DNA of 64,000 bases from an uncultured Pelagibacteraceae bacterium (GCA_902545945.1 CACCID010000001.1:62001-126000); one strand, 5' to 3'; positions 35,744-45,728 are shown, counted from the stretch's first letter. Notes: generated from the letters alone by a model not told the origin. A program made the numbers and translations.

Positions 35744-37117
35744 TTAAATTGTGCCAACGCTGAATATACTCTCAACTGCCTTTAATTCTTCTCTTTTAGC
35801 AAGAAATACAACTAGATCATTTCTTTCAAAAATAAAACTAGATTTTGGAATAATCACTTGTTCTTTTCTTATAATTGCACCTATTCTAATATCTTCAGGT
35901 AAATTTGAATCACGAATTTTTTTATTTATTAATTCGGACTTTTCAGAAATTTTTGCCTCTATAAATTCATATTCTCCGTCTAACAAAGAATAAACTGTCC
36001 CAATTGATCCTCTATGGACATGCTCCATAATTCTGGAAACAGTAGTCATTCTGGGGTCCACTAAGTCATCAATGTTCAATGAGTCCTGCAAAAGATTGTA
36101 GTTAGTTTTATTTACTATAGCTATTGTTCTTTTTTTTAAGCCGGTTTTTTCTGCAAGAACGCAAACCATCATATTATTTTCATCATCATTAGTTAAAGCT
36201 AATACTGTTTCTGATCCCTCAAGATTTGCCTCTTTCAGTATTTCTTCATCTAATGCATCACCGTTTATTACAATTGAAGATGATAGTTCGTTGGCAATTT
36301 CCTCTGCTCTTTTTTTATTTTTTTCAATTATTTTTATTCTTAGATCTTCAAAATTTTCTTCTAACATCTTAGCCAAATGTAGACCAATATTACCACCACC
36401 AATAATTAAAACATTCTTAGAAATTTTTTCTTCATGTCCAAAAGCTTTTAATATCGGATTTAATTGATCGCTACTAACAACAACATAAATATTATCATCT
36501 TCCATCATTTGGTCATTTTTTTTCAAATAAATAAACTTTCCTTTTCTCATGGCCCCAAGAATATTTGCTTTAAAATCTGGAAATTTTTCTGTAAGTTTTT
36601 TTAAAGGAATATTTTTTATTGGACAGCCCTTTTCAATTGAGATTTCTAGCATCTTTAATTTATTTTTTCCAAAAGGAACATTATCTAAAGTTCCAGGAGC
36701 TTCTAAACGTCTATAGAGCGACTTTGCTACCTCTAACTCTGGAGAAATAATTACATCAATTGGTATATTAGATTTATTATAAAGCTTTCCCCATTTTCCC
36801 TCTAAAAAATCTTTAGTTCTAATTCGAGCAATTTTTTTTGAAACATTAAATAATGAACTCGCCAACTGACAAACAATCATATTAGTCTCGTCATTTTTTG
36901 TTACTGCAATTACCATATCTGCTTTTTCAGCTCCGGCATTTTCTAAAACTGTTGGAAGCGTGGCTCTGCCGACAATACCTTTTACATCTTGGGTATCATT
37001 AATTTTTTTTATATCTTCTGATGACTGATCAATAACTGTTACTGAATGACCTTGTGCTGACAATTGTTTGCTTATAGAAAAGCCTACTTTCCCAGCCCCG
37101 CATATAATTATGTTCAT
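35744..37117 (-). CDS. trkA: Potassium uptake regulatory protein TrkA
   Basis: Peripheral NAD(H)-binding regulator of 457 residues with two RCK modules. The Rossmann motifs are GAGKVGFSISKQL (7-19) and GGGNIGLHLAKML (about 233-245), each followed by a TrkA-C domain. It sits 3 bases downstream of ntrX and 5 bases upstream of trkH. The order ntrY-ntrX-trkA is widely conserved in Alphaproteobacteria. Confidence 0.94.
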   Translation of the reverse strand: MNIIICGAGKVGFSISKQLSAQGHSVTVIDQSSEDIKKINDTQDVKGIVGRATLPTVLENAGAEKADMVIAVTKNDETNMIVCQLASSLFNVSKKIARIRTKDFLEGKWGKLYNKSNIPIDVIISPELEVAKSLYRRLEAPGTLDNVPFGKNKLKMLEISIEKGCPIKNIPLKKLTEKFPDFKANILGAMRKGKFIYLKKNDQMMEDDNIYVVVSSDQLNPILKAFGHEEKISKNVLIIGGGNIGLHLAKMLEENFEDLRIKIIEKNKKRAEEIANELSSSIVINGDALDEEILKEANLEGSETVLALTNDDENNMMVCVLAEKTGLKKRTIAIVNKTNYNLLQDSLNIDDLVDPRMTTVSRIMEHVHRGSIGTVYSLLDGEYEFIEAKISEKSELINKKIRDSNLPEDIRIGAIIRKEQVIIPKSSFIFERNDLVVFLAKREELKAVESIFSVGTI

Positions 37118-37120
37118 TTT

Positions 37121-38488
37121 TTAATTAATTCCTTTAATACCTAAAGATTTAAGCTTTCTGTGCAAAGCAGATCTTTCCATGCCAATAAAATCTGCAGTTT
37201 TGGAAATATTACCGTGATGTTTTTTTAGTTGTGTTATTAAATACTCTTTTTCAAAATGTTCTCTAGCTTCTTTCAATGGTGACTGAAATGATTGAGTTAA
37301 AATATTTTTCTCCTCTGATATCAGTGAAGATGGATTTAAGATATCATCAATTAATTGATTAATTTTTTCTTTGCTTTCATTAGATGACAATATCGTTATC
37401 CTTTCGACTAAATTTCTCAGTTCTCTTACATTTCCAGGCCAATTATACGTGTATAAACTATTATTTTTCACGTCTATATTTGGTTTTGAAACACCGTTAA
37501 TTTCTGAGAGTTTTGTTTGAAAATATTCGATAAGAAATGGTATATCTTCACTTCTAGATGTAAGTGAAGTCAATTCGATCGGCATAACGTTTAACCTGTG
37601 GAAAAGATCTTCCCTAAATTTTCCATCATTGACTAATTGATTTAAGTCTTTAGAGGTAGATGAAATAAGTCTTATATTAACATTTATATCATTTGATCCA
37701 TTAACTCGTTTAAACTTTTGATCAATTAAAACTCTTAAAACATTTGCTTGTGTATCAAAAGGAATTTCGGATACTTCATCAATTAATAATGTACCCTTAT
37801 TTGCTCGTTCTAATGCTCCAAATGATATATTTCCGTCTTCAAATTCTTCTCCAAATAATTCTTTTTCATAAGTTTTTTCTTTTAAAAGTGCAGCGTTAAT
37901 TATAATAAATGGTTCCTTTAATCTTAGTGAATTCTTATGAATTTTTCTAGCAACTAATTCTTTTCCTGATCCTGTTGGACCAGAAATTAAAATTCTACTT
38001 TCGGAAGAAGATAATTTATTTATAATTTTTTTAATCTTTATAATATCTGGACTTTCGCCTATCAACTCGAAAGAATGGAATAATTTATTTTCGATTATAT
38101 CTTTTTCTTTTTTTAGGTATGAAGACTCTAGCCCTCTGTTGACATAATTTATAATCTTTTCTTTTGTAAATGGTTTTTCAATAAATTCATAAGCTCCGAG
38201 TCTAATTGCTTCAACTGCAACTTTAACTGTGGCATGACCTGAAATCATAATAACTGGTGTATTTTTATTTTTTTTTATTAATAACTTTAATAGGTCAATT
38301 CCATCTTTATCAGGCTTATCTAATTTAATATCAACTATTGCTAAATCAGGGAGTCTTTTATTTATCTCTAAAACTGCTTGATCATAATTTGCTGCTGTCC
38401 GAACTTTAAAACTTTGCTCTTCTAAAATATTGCAAACCAAATATCTAATGTCTGGATTATCGTCTATGACTAAAATTTCTTTATGCAT
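37121..38488 (-). CDS. ntrX: NtrX response regulator lacking the GAFTGA motif
   Basis: Response regulator of 455 residues: receiver domain with phospho-acceptor D53, AAA+ domain with Walker A GPTGSGKE (170-177) and Walker B LLIDE (234-238), and a Fis-type HTH (ISKTADFIGMERSALHRKL) at the C-terminus. Where sigma-54 activators carry GAFTGA, the sequence after ELFG reads EEFEDGNISFGALERA (about 213-229), so the sigma-54 contact loop is missing. It presumably acts with the NtrY sensor, as a DNA-binding regulator independent of sigma-54. It overlaps ntrY by 8 bases. Confidence 0.94.
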   Translation of the reverse strand: MHKEILVIDDNPDIRYLVCNILEEQSFKVRTAANYDQAVLEINKRLPDLAIVDIKLDKPDKDGIDLLKLLIKKNKNTPVIMISGHATVKVAVEAIRLGAYEFIEKPFTKEKIINYVNRGLESSYLKKEKDIIENKLFHSFELIGESPDIIKIKKIINKLSSSESRILISGPTGSGKELVARKIHKNSLRLKEPFIIINAALLKEKTYEKELFGEEFEDGNISFGALERANKGTLLIDEVSEIPFDTQANVLRVLIDQKFKRVNGSNDINVNIRLISSTSKDLNQLVNDGKFREDLFHRLNVMPIELTSLTSRSEDIPFLIEYFQTKLSEINGVSKPNIDVKNNSLYTYNWPGNVRELRNLVERITILSSNESKEKINQLIDDILNPSSLISEEKNILTQSFQSPLKEAREHFEKEYLITQLKKHHGNISKTADFIGMERSALHRKLKSLGIKGIN

Positions 38489-40259
38489 ATTTAGGTAATG
38501 AAATTGTAACTATAGTGCCATCTTTATCTTTCTTTTTTTTAATTGAAAAATTTCCATTATGCTCGTTTATTATTTTTGTTACAATTGGAAGCCCTAGGCC
38601 TGTTCCTGTTTTTTTTGTGGTAAAATAAGGTGTCATTGCTTTTTTAGCATCAATAATACCTGAGCCATTATCATTTATTCTAATGACTATATAGTCATTA
38701 TTATTATTTATTTCTATGTCAATATTTCCTTTAAAATTAGGCTCTTTCTGCTTTATATCCTCAAATGACTCTTCGGAATTTTTAATAAGATTAATAAAAA
38801 CTCTATTCAGTTGATCTTCATCTCCGTTAATATATTTGTGATTAGTTTTATAAACTAGTCTTATTGAATTTTGAGAAGTCAGTTTAATAAAATCTAATGA
38901 TTTATTAATTAGTTTTTTTAGGTCGACTCTTTTAAATATTGGTCTTGGCATTCTAGCAAAATTTGAAAATTCATTAGCAAGTTTTTCAATATCTTTTATT
39001 TGTCTATTTATTGTTTCTAAATATTTTTCAAAATCTTTACTATCTTGAGTAAATTTAGTTTTATATTTTTCTCTTAAGCTATCGATTGAAAGTTGAATTG
39101 GTGTTAAAGGATTTTTAATTTCATGAGCTAATTTTCTTGCAACATTTTCCCAAGCTTCGTACCTTTCATTAATTAGTAATTTATCTTGCTGTTCTTTTAA
39201 CCTTTCTATCATTAGATTAAAATTTTTATTAAGCTGTTGAAATTCTTCATCTGTTTCTAATTCGGGAACTTTAACGTCTAGTGCTCCTTTACTGATTGAG
39301 TCAGATGCGCCTATAAGATTTATTATTGGTTTAGTTAATCTTGATGCAAAAGTAATAGCTATAGATGTTGAAAGAAATAACAATAATGTCACCACGATTA
39401 TATAAATAACTGCAAAAGTTACTTTTATACCAGTTTGGCTGTTTTCAACTGAATAATAAAAACTTACAGCTTCTTCTGTTTCATTTAAATATCTCAAAAT
39501 TTCAGGATCAATGTTTCTTGAAATATACAAGTAAGTATCAACTAATGATGTTAGCTTAGTCATGACTGTAGTTTTATTTTCTAGATTGTCAGAAATAAAA
39601 ACTGGTTTTCCTTCTAGGGCTAGGTCATAGTCTTCATCAGCTGGCACTATGAATTCTTCAGTTATATCTCTTACATCTGAAAACAAAACATTTCCTAAAC
39701 TATCAATTAAATATACATCATCGATTTTTCTTAAAATTTTTTCAGACCTCATTACAGTTTGAAATCTTTTTGGGTTTGAATAATAAAGACCTGATGCTCG
39801 GTTTAAGCCCACACTCATTAAAATAACATCAGATAAAACGTTTTCTTTACTTTCTTCCAAATAATTTTTTGCTACATCAAATGAATTATTTACAGCTTTA
39901 GTAATTTGATTATCAAAATAATTTTGAATGCCAAAATTAAAAATAAAAAGTGAGAAAATAGCAACAACTAAAGATGGTATAACTGTAAAAAGAGAAAAAA
40001 AAGAAATATATTTTAAATTAGTTTGTGAACCTTTTTTGTTTTTTTTTCCTGTGTAATAAAATCTATAAAAGTTTTTAAATATGAGCGTAAAAAAAAGTAG
40101 TAGTAAAAAAATATCTATTATTAATAAATATTGTAAATTCTTATCTGTAAGTGGTACAAAACCCTCATTTATGAATGTTAAAAAAGTAACAATCCCCATG
40201 AAAATACATAGAAATGAAGATAAAATAATCCAATTAAAGTTTTTAATTATTCTAAACAT
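38481..40259 (-). CDS. ntrY: NtrY membrane sensor histidine kinase
   Basis: Sensor kinase of 592 residues. Hydrophobic helices lie near residues 10-32, 44-62 and 85-110, then an extracytoplasmic region to about 277 and another helix (280-303). A HAMP domain, a short linker, the H-box with His379 (KLAHEIKNPLTP) and an ATPase domain with NGSGI and GTGLGLPIV follow. It is the first gene of the ntrY-ntrX-trkA-trkH-gpsA-glpK run, so osmotic or redox sensing, K+ uptake and glycerol use may share a transcript. Confidence 0.94.
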   Translation of the reverse strand: MFRIIKNFNWIILSSFLCIFMGIVTFLTFINEGFVPLTDKNLQYLLIIDIFLLLLFFTLIFKNFYRFYYTGKKNKKGSQTNLKYISFFSLFTVIPSLVVAIFSLFIFNFGIQNYFDNQITKAVNNSFDVAKNYLEESKENVLSDVILMSVGLNRASGLYYSNPKRFQTVMRSEKILRKIDDVYLIDSLGNVLFSDVRDITEEFIVPADEDYDLALEGKPVFISDNLENKTTVMTKLTSLVDTYLYISRNIDPEILRYLNETEEAVSFYYSVENSQTGIKVTFAVIYIIVVTLLLFLSTSIAITFASRLTKPIINLIGASDSISKGALDVKVPELETDEEFQQLNKNFNLMIERLKEQQDKLLINERYEAWENVARKLAHEIKNPLTPIQLSIDSLREKYKTKFTQDSKDFEKYLETINRQIKDIEKLANEFSNFARMPRPIFKRVDLKKLINKSLDFIKLTSQNSIRLVYKTNHKYINGDEDQLNRVFINLIKNSEESFEDIKQKEPNFKGNIDIEINNNNDYIVIRINDNGSGIIDAKKAMTPYFTTKKTGTGLGLPIVTKIINEHNGNFSIKKKKDKDGTIVTISLPKYA

Positions 40260-40307
40260 CTTAAATAACCATTAAAAATTTATATAAATATAATATAAGT
40301 TAATACA

Positions 40308-41453
40308 ATGAGTTTTTGTTTAATCATTCTTGCTGGGGGTAATAGCCATAGATTTAAGTCTAATATTGGTAAACCCTATCAAAAATTAGCTGGCAAATCA
40401 TTAATTGAAATCAACGTTGATAAAGCACGTAAATTTAAACAAATTAAAAAAATAGTTCTCGTTTATAACAAAAAAGACAAAAAACGCCTTAAATCACTTC
40501 AACTTAAAAATATAAAACTTATACCTGGAGGAAATACTAGGCAACAGTCCACTTTCAATGCTTTAAAATATTTAAAGAATCAAAATGGAGTTTCTAAAGT
40601 TTTGATTCATGATGTAGCAAGACCTAATTTTTCATCAAAATTATTTAGTAAAATTATAGTTAATATGAAGAATGCTCGGGCAGTAGTACCAAAAATAAAA
40701 TTACAAGATGCGATAAAACAAATAATCGACTCTAGTAAAGATGAATATATTCTTGGAAAAAGTAGAGACAATTTATTTTTGACACAAACACCTCAAGCTT
40801 TTAATTTAAAAGAAATATATCATCTACATAAAACTAATTCAGGCAAATATAAAGATGATGATATTTCTTTATATATGGATCTTAATAAAGTTAAATTTAT
40901 CGAGGGGGAAAAGAGCAACTTTAAAATTACTGACAAATCAGATTTTGAAAATCTTAAGAATATTTATAAATCTAAACAGAGTGTTGGAATAGGATTTGAT
41001 GTTCACAGATTGGTGCCAAGAAAAAAACTTTATTTAGCTGGTTTAAGAATTAAATCGAAGGTAGGTACGCTAGGTCATTCAGACGGAGACCCTGTTCTTC
41101 ATTCAGTGACTGATGCTATTTTAGGTGCTTGTAAAATGGGTGATATCGGCCAAATGTTTTCTGATAAAGATAAAAAATTTAAAAACATTAGATCCACAAT
41201 TTTACTTAAAAGAGTAATAGAACTAATTAAATTTAAAGGTTATTTTATAAATAATATTGATATCAATATTATTACTCAAACACCTAAAATCAAAAATTAT
41301 AAAAACAAAATGATCAATAATATTGCTAAGCTATGTAAAATTTCGAAAGACCAAACAAATATTAAAGGGAAAACTACTGAAAAACTCGGTGTGATAGGTA
41401 AAGAAAAGGCAATAGCATGCGAAGTTATATGTTCAGTAATAAAATATGATTAA
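40308..41453 (+). CDS. ispDF: Bifunctional IspD/IspF of the MEP isoprenoid pathway
   Basis: Fusion enzyme of 381 residues. The N-terminal IspD domain (about 1-220) has ILAGGNSHRFKS and joins MEP to CTP. The C-terminal IspF domain (about 223-381) has GIGFDVHRLV, the metal site in LGHSDGDPVLHSVTDAILGA and KGKTTEKLG, and cyclises the next-but-one intermediate. The DF fusion is typical of Alphaproteobacteria. It is transcribed divergently from ntrY and overlaps pgpA by 8 bases. Confidence 0.95.
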   Translation: MSFCLIILAGGNSHRFKSNIGKPYQKLAGKSLIEINVDKARKFKQIKKIVLVYNKKDKKRLKSLQLKNIKLIPGGNTRQQSTFNALKYLKNQNGVSKVLIHDVARPNFSSKLFSKIIVNMKNARAVVPKIKLQDAIKQIIDSSKDEYILGKSRDNLFLTQTPQAFNLKEIYHLHKTNSGKYKDDDISLYMDLNKVKFIEGEKSNFKITDKSDFENLKNIYKSKQSVGIGFDVHRLVPRKKLYLAGLRIKSKVGTLGHSDGDPVLHSVTDAILGACKMGDIGQMFSDKDKKFKNIRSTILLKRVIELIKFKGYFINNIDINIITQTPKIKNYKNKMINNIAKLCKISKDQTNIKGKTTEKLGVIGKEKAIACEVICSVIKYD

Positions 41454-41949
41454 AACTTTCAATTATTTATTCGTAACCTGCTTCGGTATTGGATCAGTTA
41501 GATTCGCTCCTGGAACAATAACGTCTCTTACAACAACTGTTTTTCTATACAGCTTATTTCATATAATTAATTTATCTAATATCACTATTTTAATAATTTT
41601 ATTTATAATTTTTATTTATTCTTTCTATGCAGTGTCTGAATATATAAAATATAATGAAAACAAAGATCCTAAAGAAGTTGTTGTAGATGAATTCATAGGG
41701 CAATCTATTCCAATTTATCTATATGAAATCGCTCATGGAAGTGCGAAAGACTCAAATGAGGCAACTCTATTTTATTTATATATTTTTATTTTGTTTCGGT
41801 ATTTTGATATAAAAAAACCTTTTCCAGTAAGTTTTTTTGATAAGAAATTTAAAAATAGTTTTGGAGTAATAATGGATGATGTGGTTGCTGGTTTATATGT
41901 AGTTCTGACATTTATAATTTTTATGGTAATTAAATCAAAATTTTTCTAA
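41446..41949 (+). CDS. pgpA: Phosphatidylglycerophosphatase A
   Basis: Membrane phosphatase of 167 residues that forms phosphatidylglycerol from its phosphate. PgpA signatures are FGIGSVRFAPGTITSL near the N-terminus, EVVVDEFIGQ in the middle and RYFDIKKPFPVSFFDKKFKNSFGVIMDDVVAGL in the C-terminal half, with about four hydrophobic segments. It overlaps ispDF by 8 bases and shares one base with the following cinA-type gene. Confidence 0.92.
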   Translation: MIKTFNYLFVTCFGIGSVRFAPGTITSLTTTVFLYSLFHIINLSNITILIILFIIFIYSFYAVSEYIKYNENKDPKEVVVDEFIGQSIPIYLYEIAHGSAKDSNEATLFYLYIFILFRYFDIKKPFPVSFFDKKFKNSFGVIMDDVVAGLYVVLTFIIFMVIKSKFF

Positions 41950-42419
41950 TGAATTTAAATAAAAATTTAATTTCATTAATCAAAAGAAAAAAGATGAAAC
42001 TTGCAATTGCGGAGTCTTGTACTGGAGGAATGCTATCTAACACTATTACTTCTGTAAGCGGATCATCAAAAGTATTTACTATGGGGTTAGTCACTTACTC
42101 TAATCAAGCCAAAACAAGTGTATTAAAAGTTCCTCAAAAAATAATAAAAAAATTTGGCGCTGTAAGTAATGAATGTTGTTTGGCTATGGTAAACAACCTA
42201 AGTAAAATAAGTAAGTCTAAAGTATGTATTTCAATAACAGGTATAGCTGGACCTAGGGGCGGCTCCAGACAAAAACCAGTGGGTTTAGTTTACATTGGAA
42301 TTAGAGTTGGAAAAAAGGTTATTGTTAATAAATGTAATTTTAAAAATAAAGGTAGAGTTTATATACAAAGACAAACAGTAAAAAAATCTCTTAATTTATT
42401 ATTAAAATTAGTTAAATAG
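41949..42419 (+). CDS. pncC: CinA C-terminal domain protein (NMN amidase-like)
   Basis: A 156-residue single-domain protein equal to the C-terminal half of CinA, known as the nicotinamide-nucleotide amidase PncC. Motifs are AIAESCTGGMLSNTITSVSGSS and ITGIAGPRGGSRQKPVGLVYIGI. The N-terminal molybdopterin-binding-like half of long CinA is absent. It probably recycles NMN. The gene is the end of the ispDF-pgpA-cinA run and overlaps the convergent small gene by 8 bases. Confidence 0.88.
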   Translation: MNLNKNLISLIKRKKMKLAIAESCTGGMLSNTITSVSGSSKVFTMGLVTYSNQAKTSVLKVPQKIIKKFGAVSNECCLAMVNNLSKISKSKVCISITGIAGPRGGSRQKPVGLVYIGIRVGKKVIVNKCNFKNKGRVYIQRQTVKKSLNLLLKLVK

Positions 42420-42723
42420 GATAACTGAATTCTGGGTTTACGATGTAATTTAATAAATGTGCTGTAAAACTATTTAATAACAAGAATATACCAAAAGCAT
42501 TTAAATAAAGTATAAAAACTAAGAAATTTCTTTTTCTTTTTTTCTCAAGAAAGTTTTTATCTTCTGGTATCCAATCTTTATTTGGAGATTTAAAATCATA
42601 CGAAAACATCCAATAGGTAATATCGCTTTCATTAGGGTCACCTGTTCTAATTTTTTTAATGTAAGATACCAGGCTTTTAAAAGTAAAAATAAATACCAAT
42701 AATAATACAGAAACTGTCAACAT
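42412..42723 (-). CDS. Small membrane protein of unknown function
   Basis: A 103-residue protein with a hydrophobic N-terminal segment (about 1-17) and a second one near 70-93 (FLVFILYLNAFGIFLLLN), separated by a polar stretch with TGDPNESDITYWMFSYDFKSPNKDWIPEDKN. No family is recognised. It lies just downstream of rpsD on the same strand, 25 bases away, and its length and composition make it a plausible real gene. Confidence 0.6.
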   Translation of the reverse strand: MLTVSVLLLVFIFTFKSLVSYIKKIRTGDPNESDITYWMFSYDFKSPNKDWIPEDKNFLEKKRKRNFLVFILYLNAFGIFLLLNSFTAHLLNYIVNPEFSYPI

Positions 42724-42748
42724 TTGTTATTTGATGTAGAAGATATAA

Positions 42749-43366
42749 TTATCTTGAATAATACTCAATAACTAAATTTGGTTCCATAATAACCGGAAAA
42801 GGTACTTCTGAAAATTTTGGAATTCTTACTAATTTTGCAGTTTTATTTTTATTATCTATTTGAATGTACTCTGGTACATCTCTCTCTTTACTCTGAAGCG
42901 AGCCATCTATTATTGCAAGTTTTTTTGATTTGTCTCTTATCTCAATTACGTCACTACTTTTTACAGTGTAACTTGCGATGTTAACTCTTTTTTTATTAAC
43001 TTTTATGTGACCATGATTAATCATTTGTCTTGCTGAAAATACTGTTGGTGCAAACTTAGCTCTATAAATAACTGTATCAAGTCTGCTTTCCAATAATGCA
43101 ATCAAATTCTCTGTTGTGTCACCCCTTTTTGAAATTGCTTTCCTGTAAATGTTTCTAAATTGTCTCTCGTTTATGTTTCCATAATAAGCTTTTAATTTTT
43201 GTTTGGCTTGAAGCTGAGTACCATAGTCTGTAGGTTTACCTTTTTTATTCTGACCATGTTGACCTGGCGGATAAGCTCTTGAGTTAAAAGGACTTTTAGG
43301 TCTTCCCCAAATGTTTGCTTTTAGTCTTCGATCTACTTTATGTTTAGATTTTAGTCTTTTTGTCAT
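42749..43366 (-). CDS. rpsD: 30S ribosomal protein S4
   Basis: Primary 16S rRNA-binding protein of the small subunit, 205 residues. It has an N-terminal [49 protein letters not shown], and an S4 RNA-binding domain with [31 protein letters not shown]. The lone position, away from the alpha operon, is usual for Alphaproteobacteria. No zinc-binding Cys set is present at the N-terminus. Confidence 0.97.
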   Translation of the reverse strand: MTKRLKSKHKVDRRLKANIWGRPKSPFNSRAYPPGQHGQNKKGKPTDYGTQLQAKQKLKAYYGNINERQFRNIYRKAISKRGDTTENLIALLESRLDTVIYRAKFAPTVFSARQMINHGHIKVNKKRVNIASYTVKSSDVIEIRDKSKKLAIIDGSLQSKERDVPEYIQIDNKNKTAKLVRIPKFSEVPFPVIMEPNLVIEYYSR

Positions 43367-43423
43367 ATTTAATATTTGAGTGTTTATAAGCTTTAAGGTT
43401 AATTTGTCAATTAAGCTTTAATG

Positions 43424-44134
43424 TTATTTTTTACTTAAAGAACTGATAATACTGGCTAAAATCCTCAATTCTTTATCGTTTGGTTCTAATCTATGAATTA
43501 AATTATTTATATTCAATATCATAGAATGTTTTTTTTCATTAGGTATAAAAAGATCTTTTTTTTCCAGAAGATTTATCAAATGAGAAACTATAGAGGAAAT
43601 TTTTGACTTAGAAGATATTTTTAAACCAAAGCTCTTTTTACTAATTTGTTTCTTATTTAATCCTTTAAAAATTTCATAACAGACTAAAGTCACAGAATGA
43701 GATAAATTAAGTGATTTAAATTTGGATGATGTTGGAATTTGTAATATGTAGTTTGAAAATGATAAATCCTTATTTGATAAACCTGAAGCTTCAGGACCGA
43801 ACATTAAACCCAAGTTAAGATTTCTTCTTTTGATTATTTTTTGAAATTCTTTAAGTGAAATATTTTTTTTATTAATGTCTCTACGTCTTGCACTTAAAGA
43901 TATGACCAAATTAAAAGGCTCTATTGCATCTTGAATATTATTAAACACTTTAGCTTTATTAATAATATCATACGCTCCTACAGATGTTGCTTTAGCTTTA
44001 TGATTTGGAAAATTAATTTTAGGCTCTACAATATGAAGTTTTGAGAAACCAAAATTTTTCATTGCTCTGGCACATGCGCCTATGTTTTCACCTAATTGCG
44101 GTTTTACTAAAATGATACCAAATTTACTGCTCAT
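43424..44134 (-). CDS. trmJ: tRNA (Cm32/Um32) methyltransferase TrmJ family
   Basis: SPOUT-class 2'-O-methyltransferase of 236 residues. Family motifs are KPQLGENIGACARAMKNFG (10-28), LMFGPEASGLSN in the middle and IPTSSKFKSLNLSHSVTLVCYE. It most likely methylates position 32 of tRNAs. It overlaps the upstream cimA gene by 11 bases. Confidence 0.88.
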   Translation of the reverse strand: MSSKFGIILVKPQLGENIGACARAMKNFGFSKLHIVEPKINFPNHKAKATSVGAYDIINKAKVFNNIQDAIEPFNLVISLSARRRDINKKNISLKEFQKIIKRRNLNLGLMFGPEASGLSNKDLSFSNYILQIPTSSKFKSLNLSHSVTLVCYEIFKGLNKKQISKKSFGLKISSKSKISSIVSHLINLLEKKDLFIPNEKKHSMILNINNLIHRLEPNDKELRILASIISSLSKK

Positions 44135-45728
44135 TTAAATTAGCAGGAGCTTTTTCTTTATAAAGTTTATAATCCAAGCTATCAATTAATGCTTTAAATG
44201 AAGCTTCAATAATATTTGGAGATACACCAACTGTAAACCAACTAACACCTGTTTTATCAGTACTTTCAATTAAAACTCTAGTTGTTGCTTCAGTACCAGT
44301 ATTCAGAATTCTAACTTTATAATCAAGTAACTTTAAATCTGAAAAAAAATTATAGTATTTTGTTACTTTTTTAAAATTAGATCTGATCGCATTATCCAAT
44401 GCATTTACAGGTCCATTCCCTTCTCCATGACATTCAATTTCTTTTCCATCTATCAGGAAAACTACGCTTGCTTTTGTTTGTATTTTGTCAAATTTTGAAA
44501 CATTTACATCGTAACTTTTTACTTTTAAATATTCAGGAACTTTACCTAATAATCTATTAGCTAATAATTCAAATGAAGCATCAGCTCCATCATACGAATA
44601 ACCACTAAATTCTCTATCTTTCACTTCATCCAAAATTTTTTGGATTTTTGGATCTTTAGAGTCAATTTTAACTCCGTATTGTTCTAACCTTGATAAAATA
44701 TTTGATCGACCGGCTTGATTTGAAACAATAATATTTCTGTGATTTCCAATTGTTTTTGGATCTATATGTTCGTAAGTTTTTGGATCTTTCTTCACTGCTG
44801 AAACGTGAAGACCTCCCTTGTGAGAAAAGGCAGAAGCACCAACATAAGCCATATTTTTATTGGGTTTTCTATTTAGTATTTCATCTAACAATCTTGAACA
44901 TTCAGTTAATGAAGAAAGTTTGTCTTTTTTAATGTTAATTTCATACTTATCGCTAAAAGATTTTTTTAAACATAAGTTTGGAATAATTGACATCAGATTT
45001 GCATTGCCACATCTCTCCCCTAAGCCGTTGATAGTGCCTTGAATATGTCTCACACCGCTTTCAACTGCAGCTAAAGAATTAGCTACAGCATTTTCTGTAT
45101 CATTGTGCGCATGAATTCCAAGATTAGTTCCAGGTATTATTTTTGAAACTTTTGCTACAATTTCTCTAACTTCATTTGGTAGTGTACCACCATTAGTATC
45201 GCATAATACAACCCATCTAGCACCATTATCGTAGGCTTGCTTTAAACAGTCAATTGCATATTCTGAGTTAGCCTTATAACCATCAAAAAAATGTTCAGCA
45301 TCAAACAAAAATTCTTTCTTGTTTTTAACGAAGTATTTTGCTGTTTCTTTGATGTTTTCTAAATTTTCCTCTTTTTCAATTCCTAAAGCAACTTTTACAT
45401 GAAAATCCCAAGATTTTCCCACCACACAAACTGCTGGTGTATTGGCATTCATTAAAGAAGCTAAACCGGGATCATTATTTGCACTTCTACCAGTTTTTTT
45501 AGTCATACCGAAAGCGGTAAATAAAGTTTGTTGCATTTTAGGTGGGTTAGAAAAAAATTTTGTATCAACAGGATTTGCTCCAGGCCACCCTCCCTCTACA
45601 TAATCAACACCTATATCTGATAAAACTTTTGCTATTTTATTTTTATCTTCAATTGAAAAATCAACACCTTCCGTTTGAGCTCCGTCTCTTAAAGTGGTAT
45701 CGAAAATATATATTTTCTCTTTACTCAT
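44124..45728 (-). CDS. cimA: Citramalate synthase
   Basis: Alpha-isopropylmalate synthase-like enzyme of 534 residues. It has DTTLRDGAQTEG at residues 10-21 (the LeuA family has DTTLRDGEQ), metal-binding HAHNDTENAVANSLAAVESG, and a C-terminal regulatory domain. It is the CimA branch that condenses pyruvate and acetyl-CoA to citramalate, feeding isoleucine synthesis without threonine deaminase. It overlaps cysS by 4 bases and trmJ by 11. Confidence 0.9.
   Translation of the reverse strand: MSKEKIYIFDTTLRDGAQTEGVDFSIEDKNKIAKVLSDIGVDYVEGGWPGANPVDTKFFSNPPKMQQTLFTAFGMTKKTGRSANNDPGLASLMNANTPAVCVVGKSWDFHVKVALGIEKEENLENIKETAKYFVKNKKEFLFDAEHFFDGYKANSEYAIDCLKQAYDNGARWVVLCDTNGGTLPNEVREIVAKVSKIIPGTNLGIHAHNDTENAVANSLAAVESGVRHIQGTINGLGERCGNANLMSIIPNLCLKKSFSDKYEINIKKDKLSSLTECSRLLDEILNRKPNKNMAYVGASAFSHKGGLHVSAVKKDPKTYEHIDPKTIGNHRNIIVSNQAGRSNILSRLEQYGVKIDSKDPKIQKILDEVKDREFSGYSYDGADASFELLANRLLGKVPEYLKVKSYDVNVSKFDKIQTKASVVFLIDGKEIECHGEGNGPVNALDNAIRSNFKKVTKYYNFFSDLKLLDYKVRILNTGTEATTRVLIESTDKTGVSWFTVGVSPNIIEASFKALIDSLDYKLYKEKAPANLNEQ

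Noticed and set aside
43367-43423. Possible autoregulatory structure in the rpsD leader
   Set aside because: AAGCTT-containing repeats are present, but no convincing S4-binding pseudoknot could be drawn in 57 AT-rich bases.
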